Shown: positions 15,754-24,298 of the stretch, one piece after another
Position numbering within the stretch: position 1 is the stretch's first letter
How the letters are laid out: every line of letters starts with the position of its first letter
Assembly (NCBI GenBank): GCA_002404015.1
Contig: DHIW01000087.1
Location: 1 to 50,874 of the forward strand
Direction of reading: 5' to 3'
From: Chloroflexi bacterium UBA4736
Lineage (GTDB): Bacteria; Chloroflexota; Dormibacteria; Dormibacterales; Dormibacteraceae
Length of the DNA stretch: 50,874 bases
Notes under the pieces: model-generated
The model's input: only the letters and a program-made list of their open reading frames with translations
What the model was told of the DNA's origin: nothing
Databases searched by the model: none
Program-made: the position numbers and the translations under genes

Positions 15754-16530
15754 TCAGGCACCGGTGCGTCTCTTGCGGTTGCCGGCCGGCTCGGTGCCCG
15801 CCTCGCGCCAGCGCAGCAGCTCGATCCGTGGATGGTCCGCCGGGTAGTCGCGAGGCGCGGTCTTGAGCTCGTTGCCGCCAACGTTCAGACCTGCTTTTCG
15901 CATCTTCTCGACCCGGCGCGCCAGGTCCTCGCCGGCCGGCCCGGCCGCCGCCGCGCGGTATCGTGCCAGCCAGGGGCCGTCGGGCATGTGCGCGCCCGTG
16001 GCGACGAAGAACTGCTCGGCGTCGAGGTGAACGCGGCGGAACAGGTCCTCACTGGCTCGCAGGTGGTCCTTGGCCTGCTGTCGTTCCGTGAGGTCCTGGA
16101 CGACGGCGGCGATATAGGCCGGCCGGCCGGCGGCGTCGCGAATGAGCGAGCATGTGGCCAGTGCGAGGACCTGGGTGCCGTCCTTGCGGAGGTACCGCTT
16201 CTCCAGCACAAAGTGGGACGTGAGACCCTGGAGGAGCTCCTCCAACTTCGCCGCGTTCGCCGCGACGTCGCCAGGATCGGTGATCGACTGGACGGTCTGC
16301 TGCAGCAGCTCAGCGCGGGTGTAGCCGAGCAGCCTGCAGAGCGAGTCATTGACATCCAGCAACTGGCCGGAGGGCGAGGCTGTGGACTGGGGGACTGGGG
16401 AACCCAGGAAGACATCGTGGAGTCTTCGATTGCTGGCGATCTGCGCCTGTTCCCATCGCGGTGCCACCGCGCGCCGGCCGTGACGCGCCGCGACGCCGGT
16501 CCCGGCTACTCCCACGCTCCGAAGACCCAC
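15754..16530 (-). pseudogene. Chimeric ORF: PAS domain joined to the C-terminal part of a DUF2461 protein
   Basis: 258 aa in one open frame. Residues about 30-165 are a PAS/PAC sensor domain (LLDVNDSLCRLLGYTRAELL, RYLRKDGTQVLALA, AAVVQDLTERQQAKDHLRAS), ending where a second PAS or a kinase domain would begin. From about residue 168 (HLDAEQFFVATGAHMPDGPW) the sequence is instead the C-terminal half of a DUF2461/TIGR02453-type protein, with KMRKAGLNVGGNELKTAPRD and YPADHPRIELLRW. The DUF2461 part is itself cut short after LLRW and ends in a basic tail. Neither parent is complete. The join at about 16029 looks like a deletion fusion. The N-terminal start at 16530 is uncertain. Confidence 0.7.
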
Positions 16531-16643
16531 TCCATCACGATCACTCTGGTGCGCGGGGGGCTTGCCGCAGCGTCTTGTCAGCTTCGCACGGGAGTCCCAG
16601 ACGCATCAAATCGGCGTCGTCGCGCGAATCCGCCCCCAGTTGT

Positions 16644-18803
16644 CTAGGCCCGTTTCCTGACGGCCGCAACGCCGATCACGACCAGCGCCAGCAGGGGCAG
16701 CCAGGCGGACCACCCGCTGCCGGCCGGGGGGCCGCCGTCGTTGGGCAGCCCAGGGACGGTGCTGCCGGTGACCTGGGCCGAGGCGGAGTCATTGCCCGGG
16801 TCCAGGTCTCCGGGGGCGCTGGCGGTGCGGGTGGCCGTGTTCGTGAGCGTGCCGGCGGTCGTCACCCTGACCACGATTTGAAGCGTGGCGGTCGCGCCGT
16901 TGACCAGGGCGCCCACGTTCCAGATCCCGCTGCCTGCGGTATAGGTGCCCTGGCTCGGCGTCGCCGAGACGAACGTGAGGCCGGCCGGGAGCTGGTCTGT
17001 GAGCTGGACGCCCGTGGCGTCATTGGGCCCCAGGTTCTTGGCCGAGATGGTGAATGTCACCTGGCCGCCCACTGGCGGGGAGGCGTCGCTGACCGACTTG
17101 GTGACGGCGATGTCGGCGGCGGCGGCGACGATGTTCACGGGGGCGGATGCGCTGCCGCTGGGGTTGTACGTCCAGATGTCCAGGCCCTTTGCGTCACCGA
17201 AGTTGCCAGTGCACGGTACGTTCGTGTTGCCGCCGGCGGCGGCGCCGAAGGCGCGCTGGGTTGACGAGGAGTCGAAGCCGTTGACCGGGTCGGCGAACGT
17301 CGTGGCCGGCGGCGCCCCCCCGCAGAGGACATTGCCGACCGTGTTGCCCGAGTCGACGACCGTGCCGTTCGCGGTCTGGTACGCGCGATCGTCGTAGAAG
17401 GCCGCCTTGCAGCCCCCGGTCAGCACTGGGCAGATGCCGCCGGGCGGGTTGAGCAGCGTGACGGTCGGGCCGCCCTGGGTGCTGTTCTCGACGTCCAGCA
17501 TCGGAAAGTGGTACTCGCCGCCGTGGATGGCGGCTTGTGCCTGGTACGTCCCTACCGGGAAGGCGGTGTTCGAGTTGTCCCGGCCGTTCCAGCTTACGGA
17601 CTGCGTGCCGGCGGCGCGGGCGCCGCGCAGCGATCGGTTGGCCGGCAGCGTGGGGTCGAAGTTCACGCCATCGCGGCTGATCACGATCTGGTAGACGCCG
17701 GAGACGTTGCTGGTGTAGGAGAAGGTGCCGCCCGCGTTGACCGCGCTCGTGTTGCCGCCCAGGTTGCCGGCGAACGAGACCGAGCTCATGGTCGGTGCGA
17801 TCGGCGTGGCCGGGATGCCGAGCGCGGCGACGGAGGCAGCGGCGGGCGGCTCCAGGAAGAGCGGGAAGCTCGGCAGCGCCAGGCTGACCCCACCCTGAAT
17901 GGTCGTGAGCTGACCCGGGCTGACGCCGGCGGCGGCGACGGCGTCGTGGTACAGGGGCGTCACCCCGTCCGAATCGAAGAAGCCGACCTGGTTCCCATAT
18001 ACCAGCCAACCGTTGGGATCCATCCCTCTCAAGTCGACCTGGTAGCGATAGCCGTCCCTGGTCAGTGCGTAGACGGTTGGGTTCACGGGCAATCCGTTGC
18101 CCCCCGTGAAGAGGGCCAGGTAGTACGTGAACACCCTGCCCGTCAGATTGGCGGAGGACGCCAGGCCGGAACGCACGGTGGCATCCCACGCCGCCACCGA
18201 TGTCCCCTGGGCGGCGCTGAAGTCCGAGGCGGCCGTGAGAGCGACGTCCGCGGCCACGGCGGCGTCGGCGTCGGCCGCGAACCCCAGCGGACCCAGGAAG
18301 ACGACGTCGTAGACGCCGGTGGCGGGGGCCTGGTAGTGGCAGGGCACGTAGGCGTTGGGGATGCTCGCCGGCAGGGTGTCCGGGCCGGTCAGCTCCTGGA
18401 GCCGGCTCGTGATCATGCCCTGGTTGGCAGGGCCGCCAAGGCGCTGGGTATTGCAGCTGAAGCTGGCCAGGGCCGGTACCGGCACGGTCTCTGTGCCGAC
18501 CGGCCCGGTGACCTGGCCCGGGTTGTAGACGAGGATGTCGCCGGCGCCCTGCCCGATCGCGGTGGAGCCGAGCAGCAGTACCTCGCCCGCGTTCATGAAG
18601 GACTTGACGAGCGTCCGGCGGGCCAGCGCGCCGTTGCCGTAGGCACTGGTTCGCCACTCCGTGTTGGCGCGGTTGCCCGGGGCGCCACTCGGCCACAGGT
18701 CCTGGCTGCCCGCCGCAAGGGCGGCCTGCGCACCCAGGCCCGCGCTCAGGGCGGCGAGAAGGACCGCGACGAGGCCGCGGACCGGCCGTGAGTGGTTATT
18801 CAA
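16644..18803 (-). CDS. Sortase-anchored surface protein with DUF11 domain and LPNDG signal
   Basis: 719 aa, TTG start, overlapping the upstream sortase gene by 8 bp. Order: Sec signal peptide (about 1-30, AQAALAAG); a large unknown beta-rich region with VYDVVFLGPLGFAA-like and repeated ATFSY/GVYQIVISRDG patterns; a DUF11 domain at about 565-680 (ADIAVTKSVSDASPPVGG, ISAKNLGPNDATG, LTDQLPAGLTFVSATPS); then a cell-wall sorting signal, LPNDG, a hydrophobic helix WLPLLALVVIGVAAV and RKRA. LPNDG is a variant of LPXTG with Asp in place of Thr. DUF11 domains act as stalk-like repeats in exported adhesins. Expected to be covalently attached to the wall by the neighbouring sortase. Confidence 0.82.
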   Translation of the reverse strand: MNNHSRPVRGLVAVLLAALSAGLGAQAALAAGSQDLWPSGAPGNRANTEWRTSAYGNGALARRTLVKSFMNAGEVLLLGSTAIGQGAGDILVYNPGQVTGPVGTETVPVPALASFSCNTQRLGGPANQGMITSRLQELTGPDTLPASIPNAYVPCHYQAPATGVYDVVFLGPLGFAADADAAVAADVALTAASDFSAAQGTSVAAWDATVRSGLASSANLTGRVFTYYLALFTGGNGLPVNPTVYALTRDGYRYQVDLRGMDPNGWLVYGNQVGFFDSDGVTPLYHDAVAAAGVSPGQLTTIQGGVSLALPSFPLFLEPPAAASVAALGIPATPIAPTMSSVSFAGNLGGNTSAVNAGGTFSYTSNVSGVYQIVISRDGVNFDPTLPANRSLRGARAAGTQSVSWNGRDNSNTAFPVGTYQAQAAIHGGEYHFPMLDVENSTQGGPTVTLLNPPGGICPVLTGGCKAAFYDDRAYQTANGTVVDSGNTVGNVLCGGAPPATTFADPVNGFDSSSTQRAFGAAAGGNTNVPCTGNFGDAKGLDIWTYNPSGSASAPVNIVAAAADIAVTKSVSDASPPVGGQVTFTISAKNLGPNDATGVQLTDQLPAGLTFVSATPSQGTYTAGSGIWNVGALVNGATATLQIVVRVTTAGTLTNTATRTASAPGDLDPGNDSASAQVTGSTVPGLPNDGGPPAGSGWSAWLPLLALVVIGVAAVRKRA

Positions 18804-19395
18804 GGGTCGCGCTCACAAGCAAGCGCTGCGTGTAGCTGCCCAGGCCGGCGTTCCACCAGCCGGAACAAGTGATCAGCGTGACGGTCGCCGTCTGGCTGGC
18901 GGCGAACAGTGAGATGTCGCGGGCGCCGGCCGGCAGGCTTCGCAGGCCGGTCACCTTGAAGGAGGCCCGGGTCCCGTCGCCCCGGACCACGAGCACCCGG
19001 TCACCTGGGCGGAGCTCAGCCAGCCGGGCGAACACCGCCGAGCCCGTCCACCAGCTGACATGGCCGTTGATCAGCGCATTTCCGGGCTGGCCGGGCTTCG
19101 GCCCCTGGTCGAACCAGGCCACGTCCTTGGCGTCCGCCGGGATGGCGAGCGCCCGGTTCTGGTCCAGCCCGAGTGCCTCGATGCTGGCGTCGACGGCGAT
19201 CCGCGGGATCAGGAGCCGGATCGGCGCTGGGTCGGCGACGCTCACGGGCGCCGGAGGGGCGGAATCGCCGGTGCTTGCGATGGCCGGCGGGGCCGGCGTC
19301 GGGAGTTCCGCCACCGGCACGACCAGGCTGGGAGCGCCCGCGGTCAGCGTCAGGGCGACCAGCGAAAGGCACAGGAGCAGGGTCCGCCGCAGCAT
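18796..19395 (-). CDS. Sortase (class E/F type)
   Basis: 199 aa. An N-terminal hydrophobic segment (LLLCLSLVALTLTAG) is a signal anchor, followed by a Pro/Ala-rich linker and the sortase barrel from about residue 58 (IRLLIPRIAVDASIEALGLD). Catalytic residues are visible: His in INGHVSWW, Cys in TLITCSGWW and Arg in TQRLLVSA. The enzyme cleaves a sorting signal and links the substrate to the cell wall outside the membrane. The only candidate substrate, with LPNDG, starts 8 bp inside its 3' end, so the two are translationally coupled. The exact class is uncertain; small size and the TLITC context suit class E or F. Confidence 0.9.
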   Translation of the reverse strand: MLRRTLLLCLSLVALTLTAGAPSLVVPVAELPTPAPPAIASTGDSAPPAPVSVADPAPIRLLIPRIAVDASIEALGLDQNRALAIPADAKDVAWFDQGPKPGQPGNALINGHVSWWTGSAVFARLAELRPGDRVLVVRGDGTRASFKVTGLRSLPAGARDISLFAASQTATVTLITCSGWWNAGLGSYTQRLLVSATLE

Positions 19396-19488
19396 GCTCG
19401 CGGGATTGTAGGCGCTGGCGCCCGAAATCAGCTCCCGTCCCGGACGGAATCTGGAAAGCGGCCCGCCGTCGAGCGGGCCCCGGTCCAG

Positions 19489-20238
19489 CTACTGGCAGGC
19501 ACCGGCGCGGTTCGACCACTCCAGCTGCACGTTGAAGCCGCCCAGCTTCCTCGTCTGCCAGGCGCAGATGTCGCCGATCTCGCCGTTGCTGTCGTCGTAC
19601 CAGCCCTGGCCGGGCACGGGGTCGGTCACGGCCTCGCAGAGCTCGTGAGAGCTGGTCGACGTGAGGGCCTCGAAGGCGGACACGCCGCCCAGGCAGCCGC
19701 TGCAGTCGGGCGCCGGCATCACCGAGTAGAAGACCTTGCCGCCGATGGCGTCGTGATAACCGCAGAAAGACTGGCACGACGAGCTGCCGCCGAGGCTCAC
19801 GCTCACACCGCTCGGGAGGTACACGAAGTAGAGGGTGTTGGGGCCGGCCTTCGGGAAGGCCGCGTTCGTCGCGATCTGGTCCTGGAGCATCCGCTGCACG
19901 TCCACGTCCGTCACCGAGGCGGCGGGATCCGGTGGCGAGACGATGATGCTGCCGGTTCGGCGACCCTGGCCGATCGGCGTACCCGGGACGCTGTACTCGG
20001 CCAGCTGGTCCATCAGCGGGCTTGTCAGCACGTAGTCGAAAAAGCCATCCAGGTCGCTCTTCAGCTGGGCCTGTTGGGTCCAGGCCGCCCCCCAGAACAC
20101 GTTGAAGACCTCAACGGCGCTCAGGAGCGGACCCCCGCGGTAGGTCAGCTTAGCGGCCTTCGGCGGGGCGGCCACCCTGGCTGCTTCGGGCTCATGGAGG
20201 GGAACGATCTGGATCGGGCCGGCTGTCTGGAGTCCCAT
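19489..20238 (-). CDS. Putative extracellular-type protein with HELCE motif
   Basis: 249 aa from the ATG at 20238, the last Met before conserved-looking sequence. There is no clear signal peptide. After a linker (EAARVAAPPKAAKLTYRGGP) the domain has VFNVFWGAAW, a Cys cluster CQSFCGYHDAI and CSGCLGG, then SSHELCEAVTDPVPGQGWYD and NGEIGDICAWQ. HELCE fits the HExxE pattern, and the downstream Asp/Glu residues could complete a metal site, so a metallopeptidase-like role is possible. Similar proteins with an AVTDP/GWYD motif are seen in soil bacteria but are, to my knowledge, uncharacterised. It lies upstream of the sortase on the same strand, separated by 93 bp. Confidence 0.6.
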   Translation of the reverse strand: MGLQTAGPIQIVPLHEPEAARVAAPPKAAKLTYRGGPLLSAVEVFNVFWGAAWTQQAQLKSDLDGFFDYVLTSPLMDQLAEYSVPGTPIGQGRRTGSIIVSPPDPAASVTDVDVQRMLQDQIATNAAFPKAGPNTLYFVYLPSGVSVSLGGSSSCQSFCGYHDAIGGKVFYSVMPAPDCSGCLGGVSAFEALTSTSSHELCEAVTDPVPGQGWYDDSNGEIGDICAWQTRKLGGFNVQLEWSNRAGACQ

Positions 20239-20377
20239 CCTCCGAGGGTAGCGCCAAGCGCCGGGCGCTGCCCGGAGGGGCGCTGCGGGGCGCGTTCGCG
20301 CGGATCCCGGCCAGACCGGCGGGGGCTGACCCGGCAAACTCTCCTCATGCGGCCGATTGCTCAGCGCGGGGAGTCCG

Positions 20378-21544
20378 GTGCCGGCTGACCGTCTTTTCGG
20401 GCCCAGCCTGACCAGCGCGGCGATGGCAGTGGCGGTCTCGGACAGCGCCTGGCTGGCCGCACTGCTGCGCTTCGAGGCGGCGTTATCGGCCGCCCAGGCG
20501 GCTCGCGGCCTGCTCCCCGCCGGGATCGCGGCCGAGATCGCCGCGGCCTGCAAGCCGGAGCGCTTGGACCTGGCCGCGATCGGGCAGGAGGCGATCGCGT
20601 CTGCGACGCCGGTGGTGCCGCTCCTCGACGCGCTGCGCAGCCGCCTGGGCGCCGACGCCGCTCGCTCGGTTCATATGGGCGCGACCAGCCAGGACGCGCT
20701 GGACACCGCGATGATGCTCGTCTCGCGTGACGCGCTGGACCTCCTGCTGGCCGACCTGTCCGCGCTCGCCGAGGAGTGTGCCGGACTGGCCGAGCGCCAC
20801 CGGGACACGCCCATGGCCGGCCGCACGCTGCTCCAGCAGGCGCGCCCCATCACGTTCGGTTTCAAAGCCGCGATGTGGTTGGCGGGCGTGCTGGACGCCC
20901 GCCGGCGGCTGGCCTGGATCCGCGCGCACCGCCTGGCCGTCCAGCTCGGTGGCCCGGTGGGGACGCAGGACACCTTCGGCGACCAGGGACCGGAGCTGGC
21001 AGCGGCGCTCGCCCGGGAGTTGGGCCTGGCCGAGCCGGAGCTTCCGTGGCACTCGGCGCGAGGCCGGGTGGCGGAGCTGGGATCGGCCCTGGCCATAGCC
21101 GCCGGCGCCTCAGCCAAGATCGCGCTCGACGTCGCGCTGCTGGCCCAGACCGAGGTCGGAGAGGTCGCCGAGGCGGCCGAGGGCCGGTCCTCGGCCATGC
21201 CTCACAAGCGCAACCCGGCGCGTGCGGTCGAAGCCCGCGCGGCCTTTGCCGGGGTCGCCGCCCAGGCCGGGGTCCTCCTGGCGGCAATGGCGGGCGAGCA
21301 CGAGCGCGCGGCCGGCGCCTGGCAGGCGGAGTGGCCGGCGATAAGCGAGGCCTTCAGGCTCACGGCGGGGGCGGTCAGCCGTTCCCGAGAGTCGCTGACG
21401 GGTCTGCGGGTTGACGCGCCCCGCATGCTTGCCAACCTGCGTCAATCCGACGAGGAAACGCAGCCGCCCGGAGACCTGGAAGGGGCGCGGAGGCTCGTGG
21501 ATCGGGCCCTGGCCATCTATCACGACGAGGAGGCGGTGCAATGA
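20378..21544 (+). CDS. pcaB: 3-carboxy-cis,cis-muconate cycloisomerase
   Basis: 388 aa from a GTG preceded by GGGGAG; a TTG at 20357 would add 7 residues. The family signature SSAMPHKRNP of the fumarase/aspartase superfamily is at about residue 278, with SVHMGATSQDALDTA (near 100) and GGPVGTQDTFG. PcaB lactonises 3-carboxymuconate, the ring-cleavage product of protocatechuate, to 4-carboxymuconolactone in the cytoplasm. It overlaps pcaC by ATGA, so the two consecutive steps are translationally coupled. pcaHG, which makes its substrate, lies 2 kb away on the other strand. Confidence 0.92.
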   Translation: MPADRLFGPSLTSAAMAVAVSDSAWLAALLRFEAALSAAQAARGLLPAGIAAEIAAACKPERLDLAAIGQEAIASATPVVPLLDALRSRLGADAARSVHMGATSQDALDTAMMLVSRDALDLLLADLSALAEECAGLAERHRDTPMAGRTLLQQARPITFGFKAAMWLAGVLDARRRLAWIRAHRLAVQLGGPVGTQDTFGDQGPELAAALARELGLAEPELPWHSARGRVAELGSALAIAAGASAKIALDVALLAQTEVGEVAEAAEGRSSAMPHKRNPARAVEARAAFAGVAAQAGVLLAAMAGEHERAAGAWQAEWPAISEAFRLTAGAVSRSRESLTGLRVDAPRMLANLRQSDEETQPPGDLEGARRLVDRALAIYHDEEAVQ

Positions 21545-21906
21545 GCGATGACGCGGAGAAGCGGGGCATGGAGGTGCGGCGCGCTGTCCTCGGCGACGCC
21601 CATGTCGACCGGGCGGAGGCGGCCCGAACTCCCTTCACGGAAGAGTTCCAGGACTTCCTGACCCGCGTTGCCTGGGGCGAGATCTGGAGCCGGCCGGGGC
21701 TCGACCGGAGGACCCGGAGCTGCATCACAGTGGCCATGCTGGTGGCGTTGAACCGCGAGGAGGAGCTGGCCCTGCACCTGCGCGGCGCGCTCAACAACGG
21801 GGTGACCGTAGATGAGCTGAAGGAGGTGCTCCTGCAGACCGCCGTCTACTGCGGGGTGCCGGCCGCCAACAGCGCGTTCCGCGTCGCCGCCCAGGTCATC
21901 GGCTGA
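21541..21906 (+). CDS. pcaC: 4-carboxymuconolactone decarboxylase
   Basis: 121 aa, the usual length for stand-alone PcaC. An AhpD-like helical fold is indicated by TPFTEEFQDFLTRVAWGEIW, TRSCITVAMLVALNREEELA, and the His in LALHLRGALNNGVT, with YCGVPAANSAFRVA at the end. It decarboxylates 4-carboxymuconolactone to beta-ketoadipate enol-lactone. The next enzymes, PcaD and the CoA-transferase/thiolase steps, are not in the window. ATGA overlap with pcaB; convergent with the MetE-like gene 48 bp away. Confidence 0.93.
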   Translation: MSDDAEKRGMEVRRAVLGDAHVDRAEAARTPFTEEFQDFLTRVAWGEIWSRPGLDRRTRSCITVAMLVALNREEELALHLRGALNNGVTVDELKEVLLQTAVYCGVPAANSAFRVAAQVIG

Positions 21907-21954
21907 GCCGGCGGACAAGCTGACGCCCGGGAACCTGGCGCCCAGGTTGGCCGA

Positions 21955-23091
21955 TCAGTCGGAACCCCAGACCGACCGGGCCACCCGGCCGACCAGCTCC
22001 AGCTTCTGGTGCTGCTGGTCGGGCGATATCCGGTTGCCCTCCATCGTGGAGGCGAAGCCGCACTGGGGACTCAGCGCCAGGCGCTCGAGCGGCACGTACG
22101 CGGCCGCCTCGTCGATGCGGGCCCGCAGCTCGGCCTCGGCTTCGAGCGCCGGCTTCTTGGTCGTGATCAGGCCGAGCACAGCGACGCGGTCCTCGGGCAG
22201 GTGGCGCAGAGGCTCGAAACCGCCGGATCGGGCGTCGTCGTACTCCAGCAAGAAGCGCTGGAAGAGCGTGTTCTGGAAGATCCGCGCGATCGGCTCGTAG
22301 CCGCCCTCGGCGTAGAACTTGCTCTGGTTGTTGCCGCGGCATATGTGCAGCCCGAAGGTCACGCCGGGGTGGCCCTGGATGATGGCGTTGTCGAGCTCGA
22401 TGCAGCGGTCGATGAGCTCCTCGGGGTCGCTGCCGCGCTGGCGGTAGCCCTCCCGCATCTTGGGGTCGAGCAGCGCCGCGTACTGGGGTGCGTCGATCTG
22501 AACGTACGTGCAGCCCAGCCGCACGAGCTCCTCGACCTCGCGTCGCGACACGTCGACGACGTCGGCGAGGTACTCGCCCCGGCTTCCGTAGGCCGATCTC
22601 GACTTGTGGGGGTCGTAGTAGGCGGCTGCCTGCTGGGCGCTGAGCAGCGTCACCTTGCCCGGCCGCTTGGCTACCGCGCGGAGATACGTCCACTCCTCGC
22701 CGCACATGCTGCGACGCCAGCGGAGCCGGTCGACGACGACCGGCCGCTTGAGGATCAGCTCCTCCCCGGTCTCGTCACGGAAGGGGATGGCCCAGCCGCC
22801 TTCCCTGTCGAACCCGTCGAAGGACTCGATCAGGTGTCCGTAGAACGCGAACCGTCGCAGCTCGCCGTCGGTGACGACGTCGATCCCGGCCTCCTCCTGG
22901 AGGCGGACCGCGGCCTCGACTGACTGGTCCTCGAGGCGCTTGAAGTCAGCCGCCCCGAGCCGCCCCGCTTCGTGGCGCTTCCGCGCCTCGACCAGTTCGG
23001 CCGGTCGCAGGAGGCTGCCCACGACCTCGGCGCGGGCCTGCTCCACTGCGACTCTGGCGGCGTCTCCGCCGGCGACGCTCTGCGCACTCAT
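21955..23091 (-). CDS. MetE C-terminal-like (cobalamin-independent methionine synthase family) protein
   Basis: 378 aa, the size of stand-alone MetE C-terminal-domain proteins. Zinc-ligand motifs are present: the His and Cys in GLHICRGNN (near 248) and the Cys in LALSPQCGFAS (near 342), along with VVTDGELRRFAFYG and YVQIDAPQYA. Full-length MetE transfers a methyl group from methyltetrahydrofolate to homocysteine, but short paralogues act on other methyl donors or acceptors. It follows pcaG by 34 bp on the same strand, so it may be part of the protocatechuate operon, for instance accepting methyl groups released from methoxylated aromatics. That link is inference. Confidence 0.83.
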   Translation of the reverse strand: MSAQSVAGGDAARVAVEQARAEVVGSLLRPAELVEARKRHEAGRLGAADFKRLEDQSVEAAVRLQEEAGIDVVTDGELRRFAFYGHLIESFDGFDREGGWAIPFRDETGEELILKRPVVVDRLRWRRSMCGEEWTYLRAVAKRPGKVTLLSAQQAAAYYDPHKSRSAYGSRGEYLADVVDVSRREVEELVRLGCTYVQIDAPQYAALLDPKMREGYRQRGSDPEELIDRCIELDNAIIQGHPGVTFGLHICRGNNQSKFYAEGGYEPIARIFQNTLFQRFLLEYDDARSGGFEPLRHLPEDRVAVLGLITTKKPALEAEAELRARIDEAAAYVPLERLALSPQCGFASTMEGNRISPDQQHQKLELVGRVARSVWGSD

Positions 23092-23125
23092 CTCACTACC
23101 TCAACTCTCTTTGATCGGGGGCCCC

Positions 23126-23596
23126 TCACAGCTCGAAGAAGACCGTCTCGTCGTCGCCCTGGAGGCGGATGTCGAAGCGCAGCACACCATCCTGGTCGCG
23201 CGCGACCAGCGTTTGGCGGCGCGGTCCGGCCAGCTCCAGCGCCGGGTCGGAGGCATTGGAAGGCTCGCCCGGAAAGTACATCCGGGTCGCCAGGTGCCGC
23301 AGCAGGCCGCGCGCGAACACCGTAACCTCCAGGTGCGGCGCACCGTCACCGGCGCCTGCCGCCGGTTTCTCGACCACGAAGTGGAAGACTCCTTCCGGAT
23401 CGGTGCGGCAGCGCGCGAACTGGCCCTTACTCCAGACCTCTAAGAGGCCGTCTCCCACTGGCGCTCCGGCCCCGTCCAGCAGCTGGCCTTCGACCCGAAG
23501 CGCGGGCCCCCGCGGGTCGACCGCCGTCGCATCGCCCTGGAAGGGCAGGGCGTATCCGAAGAAGGGGCCCACCGTCTGGGACGGGGTGGGCGGCAC
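23126..23596 (-). CDS. pcaG: Protocatechuate 3,4-dioxygenase alpha subunit
   Basis: 156 aa with a GTG start, 6 bp after pcaH. Short dioxygenase beta-sandwich fold: TPSQTVGPFFGYALPF at the start, VEGQLLDGAGAPVGDGLLEV, FARCRTDPEGVFHF, and RHLATRMYFPGE. As expected for the alpha subunit, the full set of iron ligands (two Tyr, two His) is not present. It assembles with PcaH into the enzyme that cleaves protocatechuate between its two hydroxyl groups, using O2. It ends at FFEL; the MetE-like gene follows. Confidence 0.92.
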   Translation of the reverse strand: MPPTPSQTVGPFFGYALPFQGDATAVDPRGPALRVEGQLLDGAGAPVGDGLLEVWSKGQFARCRTDPEGVFHFVVEKPAAGAGDGAPHLEVTVFARGLLRHLATRMYFPGEPSNASDPALELAGPRRQTLVARDQDGVLRFDIRLQGDDETVFFEL

Positions 23597-23602
23597 CGCT
23601 CC

Positions 23603-24298
23603 CTACGCCTCCATGGGGGTCGCCTGCCGGCCTCTCAGCACGATGTCCCACCGGTATCCGAGTGCCCACTCGGGCTCGGTGACGTCCCGGTCGAACCTGG
23701 CGACCAGGCGTTCGCGCCCCCGCGGATCCGGGATCGACTCGAGGATTGGATCGGCGGCCATGAGCGGGTCACCTGGGAAGTACATCTGGGTCACGAGCCG
23801 GCTCGCCAGCTGCGGCCCGAAGACCGAGAAGTGGATGTGGGCGGGCCGCCAGGCGTTGGGATGGTTGTTCCAGGGGTAGGCTCCCGGCTTCACGGAAACG
23901 AACCGATAGCGTCCCTCCCGGTCGGTCAGGCAGCGGCCGGCGCCCGTGAAGTTGGGGTCCAGGGGAGCCGGGTGCTGGTCGCCGGGGTCCACGTAGCGCC
24001 CAGAGGCATTGGCCTGCCAGACCTCGACCAGGCTGCTCGGCACCGGGCGGCCGTCCGAGTCCAGGACCCGGCCCGTGACGATGATCCGCTCCCCCAGAGG
24101 CTCGCCGGCGTGCTGGCCGGTCAGGTCGGCGTCCTCAGGACGGACCGGCACACGTCCGAACGCCGGTCCGGCCGACTGGTGGAACCACTCGGCGGGGAGC
24201 CTGACCAGGGGGCGCTTCGGTGCCCGCAGGACCGTGGATCGGTACTCGGGGTAGAGGTAGGGGGGTTCGAACTCGCCGTCGCCGGCGGGATCGCTCAT
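23603..24298 (-). CDS. pcaH: Protocatechuate 3,4-dioxygenase beta subunit
   Basis: 231 aa. It carries the Fe(III) site: Tyr in VDPGDQ/GRYVDP region, Tyr in VSVKPGAYPWNN and the HxH pair in WRPAHIHFSVFG. Typical beta-subunit N-terminal (YPEYRSTVLRAPKRPLV) and QANASGRY, LTDREGRYRF are visible. It is the catalytic subunit of intradiol ring cleavage giving 3-carboxy-cis,cis-muconate, the substrate of PcaB. Its ATG overlaps the stop of an upstream single-domain receiver gene by one base (TGATG), an unusual regulatory neighbour for pca genes. Confidence 0.94.
   Translation of the reverse strand: MSDPAGDGEFEPPYLYPEYRSTVLRAPKRPLVRLPAEWFHQSAGPAFGRVPVRPEDADLTGQHAGEPLGERIIVTGRVLDSDGRPVPSSLVEVWQANASGRYVDPGDQHPAPLDPNFTGAGRCLTDREGRYRFVSVKPGAYPWNNHPNAWRPAHIHFSVFGPQLASRLVTQMYFPGDPLMAADPILESIPDPRGRERLVARFDRDVTEPEWALGYRWDIVLRGRQATPMEA

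Noticed and set aside
17508..18791. 427-codon plus-strand open frame
   Set aside because: Antisense of the LPNDG surface-protein gene, with no protein-like hydrophobic pattern or start signal.
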